In this document: positions 25,605 through 35,185 of the stretch, in pieces
Layout: each line of letters opens with the position of its first letter
How positions within the stretch are numbered: the first letter of the stretch is position 1
Origin: an uncultured Pelagibacteraceae bacterium
Lineage (GTDB): Bacteria > Pseudomonadota > Alphaproteobacteria > Pelagibacterales > Pelagibacteraceae
Reading direction: 5' to 3'
Length of the DNA: 58,010 nt
Assembly: GCA_902591775.1 (NCBI GenBank)
Contig: CACJBW010000005.1
Coordinates: 1-58,010, forward strand
Notes under the pieces: model-generated
The model's database searches: none
What the model saw: the letters and a program-made list of their open reading frames with translations, nothing else
Told to the model about the DNA's origin: nothing
Position numbers and translations under genes: made by a program

Positions 25605-26390
25605 ATGACAATAATGAAGGGCAAAAAAGGACTAATAATGGGTGTTGCTAACGAAAGATCTATTGCTTGGGGTATTTCTCAAAAACTTTCAGAGGCAGGT
25701 GCTGAATTAGCTTTTACATATCTAGGTGATGCTCTTAAAAAAAGAGTAGTTCCTCTTGCAGAAAAACTAAATTCTAATGTTACTTTTAGCTGTGATGTTG
25801 AAAAAAAAGAAGATGTAATAAAATTATTTGAAGATGTTAAATCTCAATGGGGCGAAATAGACTTTGTAGTTCACGCTATCGCTTTCTCTGACAAATCTGA
25901 ACTTTCAGGAGAATATCTAAATACAACAAGAGAAAATTTTTTAAGAAGTATGCTGATTTCATGCTTTTCATTTACTGAAGTGGCAAAAGAAGCTTCAAAA
26001 CTGATGAAAGAGGGTGGTAGTTTGATTACTCTTAGCTATGAAGCTAACAAAGCAATCCCTAACTATAATGTAATGGGTGTATGTAAAGCAGCTTTAGAGT
26101 CTAGTGTTAAATACTTAGCTAGAGATTTAGGAGCTAAAGGAATAAGGGTGAACGCAATAAGTGCAGGACCAATTAAGACATTAGCTGCGTCAGCTATTGG
26201 AGATGCAAAATTTTTGTATAAATGGAACGCTGACCACTCTTTTTTAAAAAGAAATGTAGATAACATCGATGTTGGTAACTCAGCATTGTATCTTCTAAGT
26301 GATATGGCAGGCGGTGTTACGGGTGAAATTCACTATGTTGATGCTGGTTATAATAAAGTAGGCATGCCTGATCCAAAAAATATATCTTAA
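25605..26390 (+). CDS. fabI: Enoyl-ACP reductase (NADH), FabI type
   Basis: A 261-residue short-chain dehydrogenase-like enzyme for the last step of each elongation cycle. The FabI start GKKGLIMGVANERSIAWGI, the AFSDKSEL segment and the catalytic Y-X6-K in YNVMGVCK are present, with SAGPIKTLAA after it. In most FabI proteins the stretch before the catalytic tyrosine is similar. The ATG at 25605 has AGAAAG seven bases upstream; a second ATG at 25614 is possible. Confidence 0.96.
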   Translation: MTIMKGKKGLIMGVANERSIAWGISQKLSEAGAELAFTYLGDALKKRVVPLAEKLNSNVTFSCDVEKKEDVIKLFEDVKSQWGEIDFVVHAIAFSDKSELSGEYLNTTRENFLRSMLISCFSFTEVAKEASKLMKEGGSLITLSYEANKAIPNYNVMGVCKAALESSVKYLARDLGAKGIRVNAISAGPIKTLAASAIGDAKFLYKWNADHSFLKRNVDNIDVGNSALYLLSDMAGGVTGEIHYVDAGYNKVGMPDPKNIS

Positions 26391-26402
26391 AAGTTTATTA
26401 TT

Positions 26403-26549
26403 ATGTTAATTTTAGTTTGGTTTGTTGTTTGTATTATATTTTTTATAGTACAATTAATTCTTGAAGGTTCTGGTCATGCACTAGAAGTTTTTGCCCTATT
26501 GACTGCAATAGCTTTATTCTTGATAAATAAGCTTGGTAAAAAAAAGTAA
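26403..26549 (+). CDS. Small two-helix membrane protein (48 residues), unknown function
   Basis: An open frame of 48 codons that fills the gap between fabI (12 bases upstream) and msrB (13 bases downstream). The product starts MLILVWFVVCIIFFIVQ, has a short polar link EGSGH, a second hydrophobic segment EVFALLTAIALFLI, and ends KLGKKK. The positive C-terminal end fits an inner-membrane hairpin with both ends in the cytoplasm. There is no clear ribosome site. I do not recognise a family; it is supported by its membrane-protein pattern and gap filling. Confidence 0.55.
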   Translation: MLILVWFVVCIIFFIVQLILEGSGHALEVFALLTAIALFLINKLGKKK

Positions 26550-26562
26550 ATAATTAAATATT

Positions 26563-27054
26563 GTGAGAAGAAATTTTTTAAAAATTGCTGGAGCTTCTAT
26601 ATTGGGAATAATATCTTATCCAATAACATCATTAGCGAGCAATTTAGTAGGATTTAAAAAAAAATTAAAAAAAGATGAGAGTGAATACAATATAATAAAT
26701 CCAGATCTTACAAATGAGCAAAAGATAATAATGTTTGAAGAGGGTACCGAACGTGCTGGTACTAGCGAATTAAATTATGAGAAAAGAAAAGGGACTTATC
26801 ATTGTGCAAATTGTGGTGTGAAACTATTTGAGTCCACTGCAAAATTTGATAGTGGAACTGGTTGGCCTTCATTCACCGAAGCAATACCAGGCGTATTTGT
26901 AACAAAAACTGATTATTCTTTTGGTATGAAGAGGACTGAATATAGCTGTGCAAATTGTGGTGCTCATCACGGCCATGTATTTAATGATGGTCCAGATGGT
27001 GGTAAAAGATACTGCAGTAATGGTCTTTGCTTGCTATTTGTCCCGGAGAGTTAG
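26563..27054 (+). CDS. msrB: Peptide-methionine (R)-S-oxide reductase with Tat-like signal
   Basis: A 163-residue MsrB that reduces methionine-R-sulfoxide in proteins. The MsrB domain (about 45-163) has zinc pairs CANCG twice, the TGWPSF motif, and the catalytic cysteine in RYCSNGLCL. The N terminus, from a GTG start, reads RRNFLKIAG and then a hydrophobic run to about 25. This matches the twin-arginine motif, so export to the periplasm in folded form is likely. An upstream in-frame stop at 26551 limits the start to this GTG or a rare ATT just before it. Confidence 0.9.
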   Translation: MRRNFLKIAGASILGIISYPITSLASNLVGFKKKLKKDESEYNIINPDLTNEQKIIMFEEGTERAGTSELNYEKRKGTYHCANCGVKLFESTAKFDSGTGWPSFTEAIPGVFVTKTDYSFGMKRTEYSCANCGAHHGHVFNDGPDGGKRYCSNGLCLLFVPES

Positions 27055-27057
27055 TAA

Positions 27058-27438
27058 TTATATTTTTCTAATATAACCTACATTAGTAGTTTTAAAATGC
27101 TTGAAAGGTATATTTGTATCCTTAATTGCCTTGATAGTCTCTTCTGTAATATTTCCATAGACCTCTATTTCAAATCTGTCGGCAATTTTGTTGTGCTTTT
27201 CAACATAAGCTTGGACTGGGGCATTATTTAGATGATGCAGCATAGCTTCACTATTTCGATAAACTTCACTCCAAGTAAACTCTAAAGAATCAGTTGGATC
27301 TTGATCAAAAGTATGAATAAGCATGTCTGGCTCTGATGCATTAACAGCATCATCAGCTTCTTTTGCTATCTTGAGATACTCTTCAACCTTTCCCTTTTTA
27401 ACACGTATTCTAGCAATTAAAATAAATGGGTTGGACAT
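27058..27438 (-). CDS. Antibiotic biosynthesis monooxygenase (ABM) domain protein
   Basis: A 126-residue protein with a dimeric alpha-beta-barrel ABM fold: strand FILIARIRVKKGKVEEYLK, then the acidic FTWSEVYRNSEAMLHHL and the C-terminal strand RFEIEVYG. Family members include quinol and heme monooxygenases and many without assigned activity, so no substrate can be named. No heme- or flavin-binding motif is evident. It is the last gene of the nusA-infB-rbfA-rpsO-pnp run, nine bases after pnp. Confidence 0.75.
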   Translation of the reverse strand: MSNPFILIARIRVKKGKVEEYLKIAKEADDAVNASEPDMLIHTFDQDPTDSLEFTWSEVYRNSEAMLHHLNNAPVQAYVEKHNKIADRFEIEVYGNITEETIKAIKDTNIPFKHFKTTNVGYIRKI

Positions 27439-27447
27439 TTATCTATA

Positions 27448-29520
27448 TTATATTGCAGCCTGCTTTATAGATAATTTAACTTTTCCTCTATCAAATCCAA
27501 TAACTTTTACTTTAACTTCGTCACCTTCTTTTACAACATCCGTTACTTTAGCAACTCTTTTGTCTGCAAGCTCAGAAATATGAACAAGTCCATCTTGCTT
27601 TCCAAGGAAATTAACAAAAGCACCAAATTCCATAATTTTCATAACTTTTCCATTATAAATTTTATTTAATTCAGCTTTAGCTGTGATGTCTTTAATCATT
27701 TGCATAGCAATATTTCTTGACTTTTCGTCTGGAGCAGCGACTGTAACTACACCCTCGTCATTTACATCAACTTTAGCGCCAGATTTTTCAACAATCTCTC
27801 TAATTGTTGCTCCACCTTTTCCAATAACTGCCGCGATATCTTTTTTATCAACAGTAATCTTTTCCATTTTTGGAGTATGTTTTCCAACTTCGTCTCTAGA
27901 TTTGTCTAATGCTTTATTCATTTCACCCAAGATATGAATTCTCCCATCTTTAGCTTGATTTAAAGCCTGTTCCATTATCTCAAATGTAATTCCAGTTATC
28001 TTAATGTCCATTTGCAAAGATGTAATACCATCTTTAGTACCAGCAACTTTAAAGTCCATATCTCCTAAGTGATCTTCATCACCTAAAATATCTGATAGTA
28101 CAGAAAAATCATCACCTTCTTTTATTAGACCCATTGCAATTCCTGCAACTGGCTCTTTTATAGGAACACCTGCATCCATAAGAGCTAATGAGGTTCCACA
28201 AACAGTTGCCATTGAGGATGAACCATTTGATTCGGTTATCTCCGATACAATTCTAAATGTATAAGGAAAACTTTCCTTTGATGGAAGTGAAGAGTTAATT
28301 GCTCTCCATGCTAATTTTCCATGTCCTATCTCTCTTCGACCTGTTCCAATTCTACCAGTTTCACCAACTGAGAATGGAGGAAAATTATAGTGCAACATAA
28401 ATCTCTCTTTTTGAAGACCATCTAAACTCTCTATTCTTTGCTCATCATCTGAAGTTCCAAGTGTAGTTGTTACAATGGCTTGTGTTTCACCTCTTGTAAA
28501 CAAAGCTGAACCATGAACTCTAGGTAAAATTCCAACTTCACACATAATTGGCCTTACATCTGCTAGACCTCTTCCATCTATACGATTTTTATTTTTAAGA
28601 ATATCAGTTCTTACAATGGATTTTTCCAAATTTTTAAGTTGTGAATTTACATCTAAATCAGTGTACGCTTCATTTTCCTCATATAATTTTTTAGCTTTTT
28701 CAGTAATTTCAGAAATTTGATTTGATCTATCTTGCTTATCTCTTGTAGAGAAAGCTTTTTTCAAATCTTCAGTAAATTCAGCTTCTAATTTCTTTTTTAT
28801 CTCGGAAAGATCTTTTTTCTCAACTGTCCACTCTGGTTTTCTACATTCTTTAGCAAGGTCTTCGATCATTTCTATTATTGGAACAAAACCTTCGTGTCCA
28901 AATTTAACAGCATTCAACATTTCTTCCTCTGTTAAACCGTTCGCTTCAGACTCAACCATTAAAACAGCATCCTTGGTTCCTGCTACTACTAAATCTAGTT
29001 TAGATTTCTCTAATTCCGTCTTTGATGGATTGAGGACATACTTTCCTTCAATAAAGCCAACTCTAGAAGCACCCACAGGACCCATAAAAGGCATACCTGA
29101 GATTGCTAAAGCTGCTGAAGATGCAATAATAGATAAAATATCTGCTTCATTCTCTTTATCATAAGATATTACTGTTGGTAATAATTGTACTTCGTTTTTA
29201 AATTCATCAGGAAATAATGGTCTGATAGGTCTATCAATTAATCTTGAAATTAAAGTTTCACTTTCTGTAGGTCTAGCTTCTCTTTTAAAATACCCACCTG
29301 GTATCTTTCCAGCAGCATAATATTTTTCTTGATAATTTACAGACAAAGGAAAATAATCCATGTCTGGATTTACTTTTTTTGCACCAACAACTGTTGCTAA
29401 AACAACCGTTTCACCACATTGAGCTATAATTGCTCCATCTGCCTGTCTTGCTATTTTTCCTGTTTCTAAACTTATTTTTTTTCCAGCTACTTCTATTTCT
29501 TTTTTAGTTACTTTAAACAT
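27448..29520 (-). CDS. pnp: Polyribonucleotide nucleotidyltransferase (PNPase)
   Basis: A 690-residue phosphorolytic 3'-5' exoribonuclease of the degradosome. It has two RNase PH domains (about 1-230 and 310-545, the second with the [14 protein letters not shown] signature), a KH domain near 550-615 ([12 protein letters not shown]) and an S1 domain at the end ([28 protein letters not shown]). It is complete. It directly follows rpsO, the usual order, with translation starting one base from the rpsO stop. Confidence 0.98.
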   Translation of the reverse strand: MFKVTKKEIEVAGKKISLETGKIARQADGAIIAQCGETVVLATVVGAKKVNPDMDYFPLSVNYQEKYYAAGKIPGGYFKREARPTESETLISRLIDRPIRPLFPDEFKNEVQLLPTVISYDKENEADILSIIASSAALAISGMPFMGPVGASRVGFIEGKYVLNPSKTELEKSKLDLVVAGTKDAVLMVESEANGLTEEEMLNAVKFGHEGFVPIIEMIEDLAKECRKPEWTVEKKDLSEIKKKLEAEFTEDLKKAFSTRDKQDRSNQISEITEKAKKLYEENEAYTDLDVNSQLKNLEKSIVRTDILKNKNRIDGRGLADVRPIMCEVGILPRVHGSALFTRGETQAIVTTTLGTSDDEQRIESLDGLQKERFMLHYNFPPFSVGETGRIGTGRREIGHGKLAWRAINSSLPSKESFPYTFRIVSEITESNGSSSMATVCGTSLALMDAGVPIKEPVAGIAMGLIKEGDDFSVLSDILGDEDHLGDMDFKVAGTKDGITSLQMDIKITGITFEIMEQALNQAKDGRIHILGEMNKALDKSRDEVGKHTPKMEKITVDKKDIAAVIGKGGATIREIVEKSGAKVDVNDEGVVTVAAPDEKSRNIAMQMIKDITAKAELNKIYNGKVMKIMEFGAFVNFLGKQDGLVHISELADKRVAKVTDVVKEGDEVKVKVIGFDRGKVKLSIKQAAI

Positions 29521-29769
29521 TTATTTCCTTAAATTAAGTTTTGTTAATACTGCCTTATAAGACTCCATATTATTTTTCTTTAAATAGTCTAATAATTTTT
29601 TTCTTCTATTTACTGCTCTCAAAAGACCTACAGATGAATGTTTGTCTTTTTTGAATTGTTTTACATGTTTCGATAGACTCTCAATTTTACCAGTTAACTG
29701 AGCAATCTGAACTTCAGAAGATCCCGTATCTTTATCATGAGTTTGAAGTTCTTTTACTTTTTCTTTCAT
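29521..29769 (-). CDS. rpsO: Small ribosomal subunit protein uS15
   Basis: An 82-residue 16S rRNA-binding protein, slightly shorter than the usual 88-89 residues at the N terminus. The core DTGSSEVQIAQLT, the HSSVGLLRAVNRRKKLLDYL stretch and the end are typical. It lies between rbfA and pnp with gaps of 8 and 0 bases. The pseudouridine synthase gene truB, normally between rbfA and rpsO, is absent. Confidence 0.96.
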   Translation of the reverse strand: MKEKVKELQTHDKDTGSSEVQIAQLTGKIESLSKHVKQFKKDKHSSVGLLRAVNRRKKLLDYLKKNNMESYKAVLTKLNLRK

Positions 29770-29777
29770 TTTTGTCC

Positions 29778-30143
29778 TTATTTATTTGTTTGTTTAATTA
29801 GATTTTCAATTTTTTCAGCATAATCAAAAGAATTATCTTTTACGAAGAAAAGTTTAGGTAAATACTTCATAATTATTTTCTTAGATAATACTTTTCGTAT
29901 CATAAATGATGATATTTTTAATTTTTCTACAATTTCATCTGAGTTCTTTCCTCCTAAAGGCATGACAAATATTTTAGCTGTTTTTAAATCTGAGGACATT
30001 CTAACCTCAGTAACTGTAATTTCTTTTGTTGAAAAATTACCTATTTTGGCTTCGTCTCTTATAAAAAGAGTTCCTAAAGCTTGCTTGATCATCTCTCCAA
30101 CTCTTAATTGACGTTGTGTAATAGTTCTTCCTAAATGTTTCAT
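29778..30143 (-). CDS. rbfA: Ribosome-binding factor A
   Basis: A 121-residue KH-type 30S maturation factor. The family start RQLRVGEMIKQALG and the VTEVRMSSDLKTAKIFVMPLG core are plain, and the ending DYAEKIENLI fits. It lies directly after infB (no spacer) and eight bases before rpsO in the nusA operon. Confidence 0.95.
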   Translation of the reverse strand: MKHLGRTITQRQLRVGEMIKQALGTLFIRDEAKIGNFSTKEITVTEVRMSSDLKTAKIFVMPLGGKNSDEIVEKLKISSFMIRKVLSKKIIMKYLPKLFFVKDNSFDYAEKIENLIKQTNK

Positions 30144-32360
30144 TTAAATTGTTCTCTCTGTTATTGTAGAATTATAAACTTCAATAATATCTTTTTTTTG
30201 ATAGTCGGCGAAATCTTTCAGAGTAATCCCACACTCTAAACCTGCTGAAACTTGTTTTGTTTGATCTTTTTCTCTAAATATAGAACCTATTTTACCATTA
30301 AATATTATAGTTCCATCTCTTATAACCCTTGCACTTGAATTTTGAGTTATTTCCCCCTCAACAACTTTTGAACCAGCTACTTTTCCAACTTTTGAAACCT
30401 TGAAGATTTCTAATATTTCAGCACTTCCAATAATTTTCTCTTCAACATCTGGGGTCAATAACCCTGCCATCTTACTCTTAATGAAATCTAAAACTTCATA
30501 AATTATATTAAATGATGATATCGTAATTTTTTCATTCTCAGCCCTTTTTTTTGCCTCTTTACTAGGTTTAACGTTAAATGCAATTATTACCGCTTGTGAT
30601 GCTTTTGCTAAAGTTACATCTGTTTCTGTTACCATTCCAATATCTGAAAGAAGTATTTTTGGTTTTACCTCGTCATGTTTAATTTTATCAATAGCATTTC
30701 TAATTGCCTCTGACGAACCATGTACATCCGATTTAATTATTATGTTTAGCTCCTCGGAAATTGAATTTTCAAATGCTGAGTCTTGCGTAACAAAATTTAG
30801 TGGTATTTTTTCATTCTTTGACTCTTGAACCCTGGCTTCACATAGTGATTTGGCCTCTTTTTCAGTAGACAAAACTATAAAATCATCCCCAGATTTTGCT
30901 GCACCATTAATACCAATTATCTCAATTGGAGTAGCTGGTTCTGCAATTTCAATGTTTTTTCCGTGATCATTTATAATTGCTCTTATTTTTCCCCATTTCA
31001 ATCCACTTACAAAGTAATCTCCTTTTTTAAGAGTACCTGCAGTAACAATTATATTTGCAACCGGTCCTCTTCCAATGTCAATTTTCGACTCTAAAACTAT
31101 CCCTTTTGCATTTGTCTCAAAATCAGTTTTCAAGTCTAATAATTCTGCCTGTAACAAAATAGATTCAACTAATTTCTCTAGATTATTTTTGGTCTTAGTA
31201 GATATCTCTACCATCAAAGTATCGCCCGATAAATCCTCGGCTATTAATTCATATTCTAACAATTGATTTTTAATTTTTTGTGGATCTGCCTCTGGTAGAT
31301 CACACTTATTTATAGCTACAACTATTGGTACTTTTGCAGCCTTTGCGTGTTTAATTGATTCAACAGTCTGTGGTTTAACTCCATCATCTGCTGCTACAAC
31401 CAATACAACTATATCTGTAAGCTTAGAACCTCTTGCTCTCATCTCAGTAAAAGCAGCATGCCCTGGAGTATCAATGAATGTAATTTTATTATTTTGGTGA
31501 TTAATTTGATAAGCTCCTATATGTTGAGTAATACCACCGAATTCACCTGAAACTACATTTGCCTCTCTTAGAACGTCAAGCACTGAAGTTTTTCCATGAT
31601 CGACATGACCCATAACAGTTACAATTGGAGGTCTATTTTTTAAATTTTCTGATTTTACTTCTTTGATTTTTTCAATTATTTCCTCAGCTTTTTTCTCTCG
31701 AATTGGGTTATGACCAAATTCTTTAACTAAATATTCAGCCGTATCTGCATCTATCGTATGATTTATTGTAACTGTTACACCCATTCCAAGTAAGTGCTTG
31801 ATTATACTACTTGATTGCTCAGCCATCCTGTTCGCAAGCTCTCTTATCGTTATTACTTCTGGAAGGTTAACTTCTCTTTTTACTTGTTGAAAATTATCTT
31901 TACTATCTGTTTGATTTAAATTTCGGTTTTCTTTTTGTTTAGCTCTTTTTAAAGATGCCAAACTCCTTGACTTTGCTTCTGCATGATCTTCACTTAAAGC
32001 TCTTGAAACAGTTAATTTTAATTCTCTTCTTTTACCAGCAATTTTATTTGCTTTATTATCTTTTTGTGGAGCTTCTCCCTTTAGTCTTCTAGTAGCTCTT
32101 TGCTCAGCTAATTTTCTTTTCTCAAAATCTGACGGAGTTTGTGTAGATGGCCGGGTGAAATTGTTTGGTTTAGAGGAAATGTTATTACTTGTCCTAAAAT
32201 TATTGATATTTTGTCTTGAAAATTGAGGCTTTCCTGCAAACTTTGAGTTTTTTTTCTCAATAACAACAGAATTTTTGGACTTTGATTTTGCTTCCTCTAT
32301 ACTACTAAAAGTTTTTTTTGAACTTCCTGATATTGACAGTTTTAATTTTTTTTTTTCCAT
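30144..32360 (-). CDS. infB: Translation initiation factor IF-2
   Basis: A 738-residue GTPase that brings initiator tRNA to the 30S subunit. The N-terminal part (about 1-150) is basic and low in complexity, shorter than in most proteobacteria. The IF2 N domain starts near PEVITIRELANRM. The G domain has G1 GHVDHGKT near 250, DTPGH near 296 and NKCD near 350; EF-Tu-like and C-terminal initiator-tRNA-binding domains follow. It comes 10 bases after nusA, with no ylxR gene in between. Confidence 0.97.
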   Translation of the reverse strand: MEKKKLKLSISGSSKKTFSSIEEAKSKSKNSVVIEKKNSKFAGKPQFSRQNINNFRTSNNISSKPNNFTRPSTQTPSDFEKRKLAEQRATRRLKGEAPQKDNKANKIAGKRRELKLTVSRALSEDHAEAKSRSLASLKRAKQKENRNLNQTDSKDNFQQVKREVNLPEVITIRELANRMAEQSSSIIKHLLGMGVTVTINHTIDADTAEYLVKEFGHNPIREKKAEEIIEKIKEVKSENLKNRPPIVTVMGHVDHGKTSVLDVLREANVVSGEFGGITQHIGAYQINHQNNKITFIDTPGHAAFTEMRARGSKLTDIVVLVVAADDGVKPQTVESIKHAKAAKVPIVVAINKCDLPEADPQKIKNQLLEYELIAEDLSGDTLMVEISTKTKNNLEKLVESILLQAELLDLKTDFETNAKGIVLESKIDIGRGPVANIIVTAGTLKKGDYFVSGLKWGKIRAIINDHGKNIEIAEPATPIEIIGINGAAKSGDDFIVLSTEKEAKSLCEARVQESKNEKIPLNFVTQDSAFENSISEELNIIIKSDVHGSSEAIRNAIDKIKHDEVKPKILLSDIGMVTETDVTLAKASQAVIIAFNVKPSKEAKKRAENEKITISSFNIIYEVLDFIKSKMAGLLTPDVEEKIIGSAEILEIFKVSKVGKVAGSKVVEGEITQNSSARVIRDGTIIFNGKIGSIFREKDQTKQVSAGLECGITLKDFADYQKKDIIEVYNSTITERTI

Positions 32361-32370
32361 TCCCCATCTC

Positions 32371-33924
32371 TCAATCTTTGTAAACTTTGTCTCTTGCTGA
32401 CATAATTAGACTATCAGCCTCTTGTTTTGATAGTGCAAAGTCTTCCAGATATCCCTTAATCTTTACTCTCTCTCCTTTAATAACATCAAAAGTCCCTGTT
32501 AGTTCATCAGATGCAAGATCTGCCAAATCTGTTAATGTCAAAACTTTTTGTTCTCCTAAAGTTACAAGCATTCCTGGTGTTAGCCCTTCGTGGTTTATTA
32601 AATCGTTCTCTAGTCCAAGATCTTTAATTCTTTTTGAAATTTCTTCTTGATCTTTTTCATGAAATTCTTTTGCTCTCTCAACTAGTTCTTTAGCTGTATC
32701 TTCTTCAATACCTTCAATTTTCATCAGTGAATCTATTGAGCTATCTTTGATTTCGTCAATTGAGGAAAAGCCTTCAGCAACTAAAAGTTGGCCTAAGGTT
32801 TCATCAAGTTCAAGATTTTTTACAATAGAATCAGTTTTTTCTTTAAATTCTAATTGTCTTCTTTCAGAGTCCTCTTGCTCTGTCATAATATTAATTTCAT
32901 AGTTTAATAATTTTGTTGCTAATCTAACATTTTGCCCTCTTCTGCCAATAGCTTTACTTAGATTCTCTTCGGTCAAAATAACATCAAGTTTTTTTGCTTC
33001 ATTGTCAACATTTACTCTTTGAACTTCTGCTGGTGATAATGCATTAGCTGCTACAACAGCTGGATCCTCAGACCAATTAACTATATCTATTTTTTCACCT
33101 TGGAGTTCGTTAACTACAGCTTGAACTCTACTACCTCTCATACCTACACATGCACCTACTGGATCTAATGATGTATCTATAGCTTTTACACATATCTTAG
33201 CTCGACTGCCTGGATCCCTTGATGATGATTTAATTTCAATTAATCCATCATAAATTTCTGGGACTTCCTGTATAAAAAGTTTATCCATAAATTTTGGATG
33301 CGCTCTAGATAAAAAGATTTGTTGACCTCTAGGTTCCCTTCTTACATCAAGACAATACGCTTTAACCCTATCTCCAGCTTTAATATTTTCTCTTGGTATC
33401 ATCTCGTTTTTTTGGATAATTGCCTCTGTTCTCCCTAAATCTACAATTACGTTTCCAAATTCAAGTCTTTTTACTATCCCACTTAAAATTGTATCTTTTT
33501 TATCAATAAAATCGTTGTATTGTCTTTCTCTTTCAGCTTCTCTAACATTAAAGCTTATTACTTGCTTTGCAGTTTGTGCTGCAATTCTTCCAAAATCAAA
33601 AGATGGCAGTGGTTGAAGAACCTCATCGCCGATTTGCTTATCTTTATTAACTTGATTTAACTTTATTGCATCTTCTAAAGTAATTTCTAAGTTTGAATTT
33701 TCTGGTTTTTCAACTATTAATAATTTTCTAAATATTCCTATATCCCCGTTATCTCTATCAATTTCTACTTTTATTTCATTATCTGATCCAAATTTCGACT
33801 TAGCAGCTTTAGCAATACCTGTTTCCATTGAGCCTATGATAAGTTCTTTATCGATAGATTTTTCTAATGCTACAGCTTCTGCAATTCTCAATAATTCTAG
33901 TTTATCAGCTCTTCTATTTAACAT
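32371..33924 (-). CDS. nusA: Transcription termination/antitermination protein NusA
   Basis: A 517-residue RNA polymerase cofactor. The order of domains is N-terminal polymerase-binding (1-125), S1 (about 135-200, from KDTILSGIVKRLEFGNVIVDLG), two KH domains (about 230-345, with GRRGQNVRLA), then two helical acidic repeats near the C terminus around LVAEGFSSIDEI and GLTPGMLVTLGE. It is the first gene of the translation/RNA operon. The leader carries a terminator-like hairpin between a predicted promoter and the ATG. The rimP gene that usually precedes nusA is absent. Confidence 0.97.
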   Translation of the reverse strand: MLNRRADKLELLRIAEAVALEKSIDKELIIGSMETGIAKAAKSKFGSDNEIKVEIDRDNGDIGIFRKLLIVEKPENSNLEITLEDAIKLNQVNKDKQIGDEVLQPLPSFDFGRIAAQTAKQVISFNVREAERERQYNDFIDKKDTILSGIVKRLEFGNVIVDLGRTEAIIQKNEMIPRENIKAGDRVKAYCLDVRREPRGQQIFLSRAHPKFMDKLFIQEVPEIYDGLIEIKSSSRDPGSRAKICVKAIDTSLDPVGACVGMRGSRVQAVVNELQGEKIDIVNWSEDPAVVAANALSPAEVQRVNVDNEAKKLDVILTEENLSKAIGRRGQNVRLATKLLNYEINIMTEQEDSERRQLEFKEKTDSIVKNLELDETLGQLLVAEGFSSIDEIKDSSIDSLMKIEGIEEDTAKELVERAKEFHEKDQEEISKRIKDLGLENDLINHEGLTPGMLVTLGEQKVLTLTDLADLASDELTGTFDVIKGERVKIKGYLEDFALSKQEADSLIMSARDKVYKD

Positions 33925-33939
33925 ATTTTATTTTTAGCC

Positions 33940-33966
33940 AAAAAAAAATGGGCCTTAGCCCATTTT
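33940..33966 (-). terminator. Intrinsic terminator or attenuator in the metK-nusA gap
   Basis: A perfect 9-bp stem, AAAATGGGC with GCCCATTTT (33945-33966), 4-base loop, followed on the minus strand by nine U residues. It ends 15 bases before the nusA ATG, so there is no room for a promoter between it and nusA. It either ends metK transcripts or attenuates nusA transcripts starting near 33981. Confidence 0.88.
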
Positions 33967-33987
33967 GAAATTCAACAATGTTCCTGA

Positions 33988-34015
33988 AATATAGTTATTT
34001 TTAATTGGTTTTCAA
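33988..34015 (-). promoter_or_regulatory. Predicted promoter of the nusA operon
   Basis: On the minus strand TTGAAA (34015-34010) is followed after 16 bases by TATATT (33993-33988). It lies just after the metK stop. The predicted start near 33981 gives a leader of about 57 bases that contains the terminator-like hairpin before nusA. Confidence 0.5.
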
Positions 34016-34021
34016 CAATAT

Positions 34022-35185
34022 TTACTTGCTAAAAACCCCAGATTTATCAGTTTTTTCCCATGAAAATGATCCATCACTCTCTGGCACTCTTCCAAAGTGT
34101 CCATAAGCTGCTGTTTTTTCATATATTGCTTTATTTAAACCAAGCATTTCTCTGATACCTCTTGGAGTTAAATCAAAATTCTCTTTAATAAGTTTTTCTA
34201 CATGCATATTCTTTTCTTCATCATTATCAAACAAATCTACATATATTGATAAGGGCTTTGATACTCCGATTGCATAAGCCAATTGAATTAAACATTTATC
34301 TGAAATTTTAGATGCAACAATGTTTTTTGCTAAATATCTTGATGCATAAGCAGCTGATCTGTCAACTTTTGTTGGATCTTTACCAGAAAATGCACCTCCA
34401 CCATGTGGTGCGGCTCCACCGTAAGTGTCAACAATAATTTTTCTACCTGTTAAACCACTATCACCGTCAGGTCCTCCTATTACAAAATTTCCAGTAGGAT
34501 TTATGTAAATTTCTTTTTCATCAAGACTTCCTAACAAATTTTTAGGAATAGATCTTTCTATGTAAGGCATACAAAGCTCTTTGACTTGTGCTAAGTTAAC
34601 ATCTTTGGAGTGTTGGGTGGATATAACTACTGATGTAACAGCAGCAGGCATACCATCTTTATATTCAATAGTAATTTGGCTTTTTGAATCTGGTTCTATT
34701 CCATTTAGCTTTCCTGATTTTCTATCTTCAGCCATCAATCTTAAAATTTTATGCGAGTAGTGAATTGGAGCTGGCATTAAAACATCTGTTTCATTACAAG
34801 CATAACCGAACATAATTCCTTGGTCTCCAGCACCTTCATCTTTATTACCTGCAGAATCTACTCCTATAGCAATATCAGCTGACTGTGAGTGTAAATGAGT
34901 TTCAATTTTTGTTTGTTCTTTCCAAGAAAAGCCATCTTGATCATAGCCTATATCTTTAATACAACCTCTCACTTTTGAAATAAGTTCATCTTCTTTTAGT
35001 TCTGGTCCTCTTACTTCTCCTGCTAATACAACTTTATTTGTTGTTGTTAAAGTTTCGCAAGCAACTCTTGCTTGTGGCTCTGAAGCTAAAAAAGTATCTA
35101 CAACCATATCTGAAATTCTGTCACATACTTTATCTGGATGTCCCTCTGATACTGACTCACTAGTAAATAAAAAATTCTTTTTCAT
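34022..35185 (-). CDS. metK: S-adenosylmethionine synthetase
   Basis: A 387-residue enzyme that makes S-adenosylmethionine from methionine and ATP. The N-terminal [10 protein letters not shown] with the ATP-contacting His16 and the [12 protein letters not shown] and [19 protein letters not shown] signatures are intact. Its ATG overlaps the lnt stop (TAATG), so it is translated from the long tsaB-to-metK message, and no SAM riboswitch can be fitted directly in front of it. Confidence 0.98.
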   Translation of the reverse strand: MKKNFLFTSESVSEGHPDKVCDRISDMVVDTFLASEPQARVACETLTTTNKVVLAGEVRGPELKEDELISKVRGCIKDIGYDQDGFSWKEQTKIETHLHSQSADIAIGVDSAGNKDEGAGDQGIMFGYACNETDVLMPAPIHYSHKILRLMAEDRKSGKLNGIEPDSKSQITIEYKDGMPAAVTSVVISTQHSKDVNLAQVKELCMPYIERSIPKNLLGSLDEKEIYINPTGNFVIGGPDGDSGLTGRKIIVDTYGGAAPHGGGAFSGKDPTKVDRSAAYASRYLAKNIVASKISDKCLIQLAYAIGVSKPLSIYVDLFDNDEEKNMHVEKLIKENFDLTPRGIREMLGLNKAIYEKTAAYGHFGRVPESDGSFSWEKTDKSGVFSK

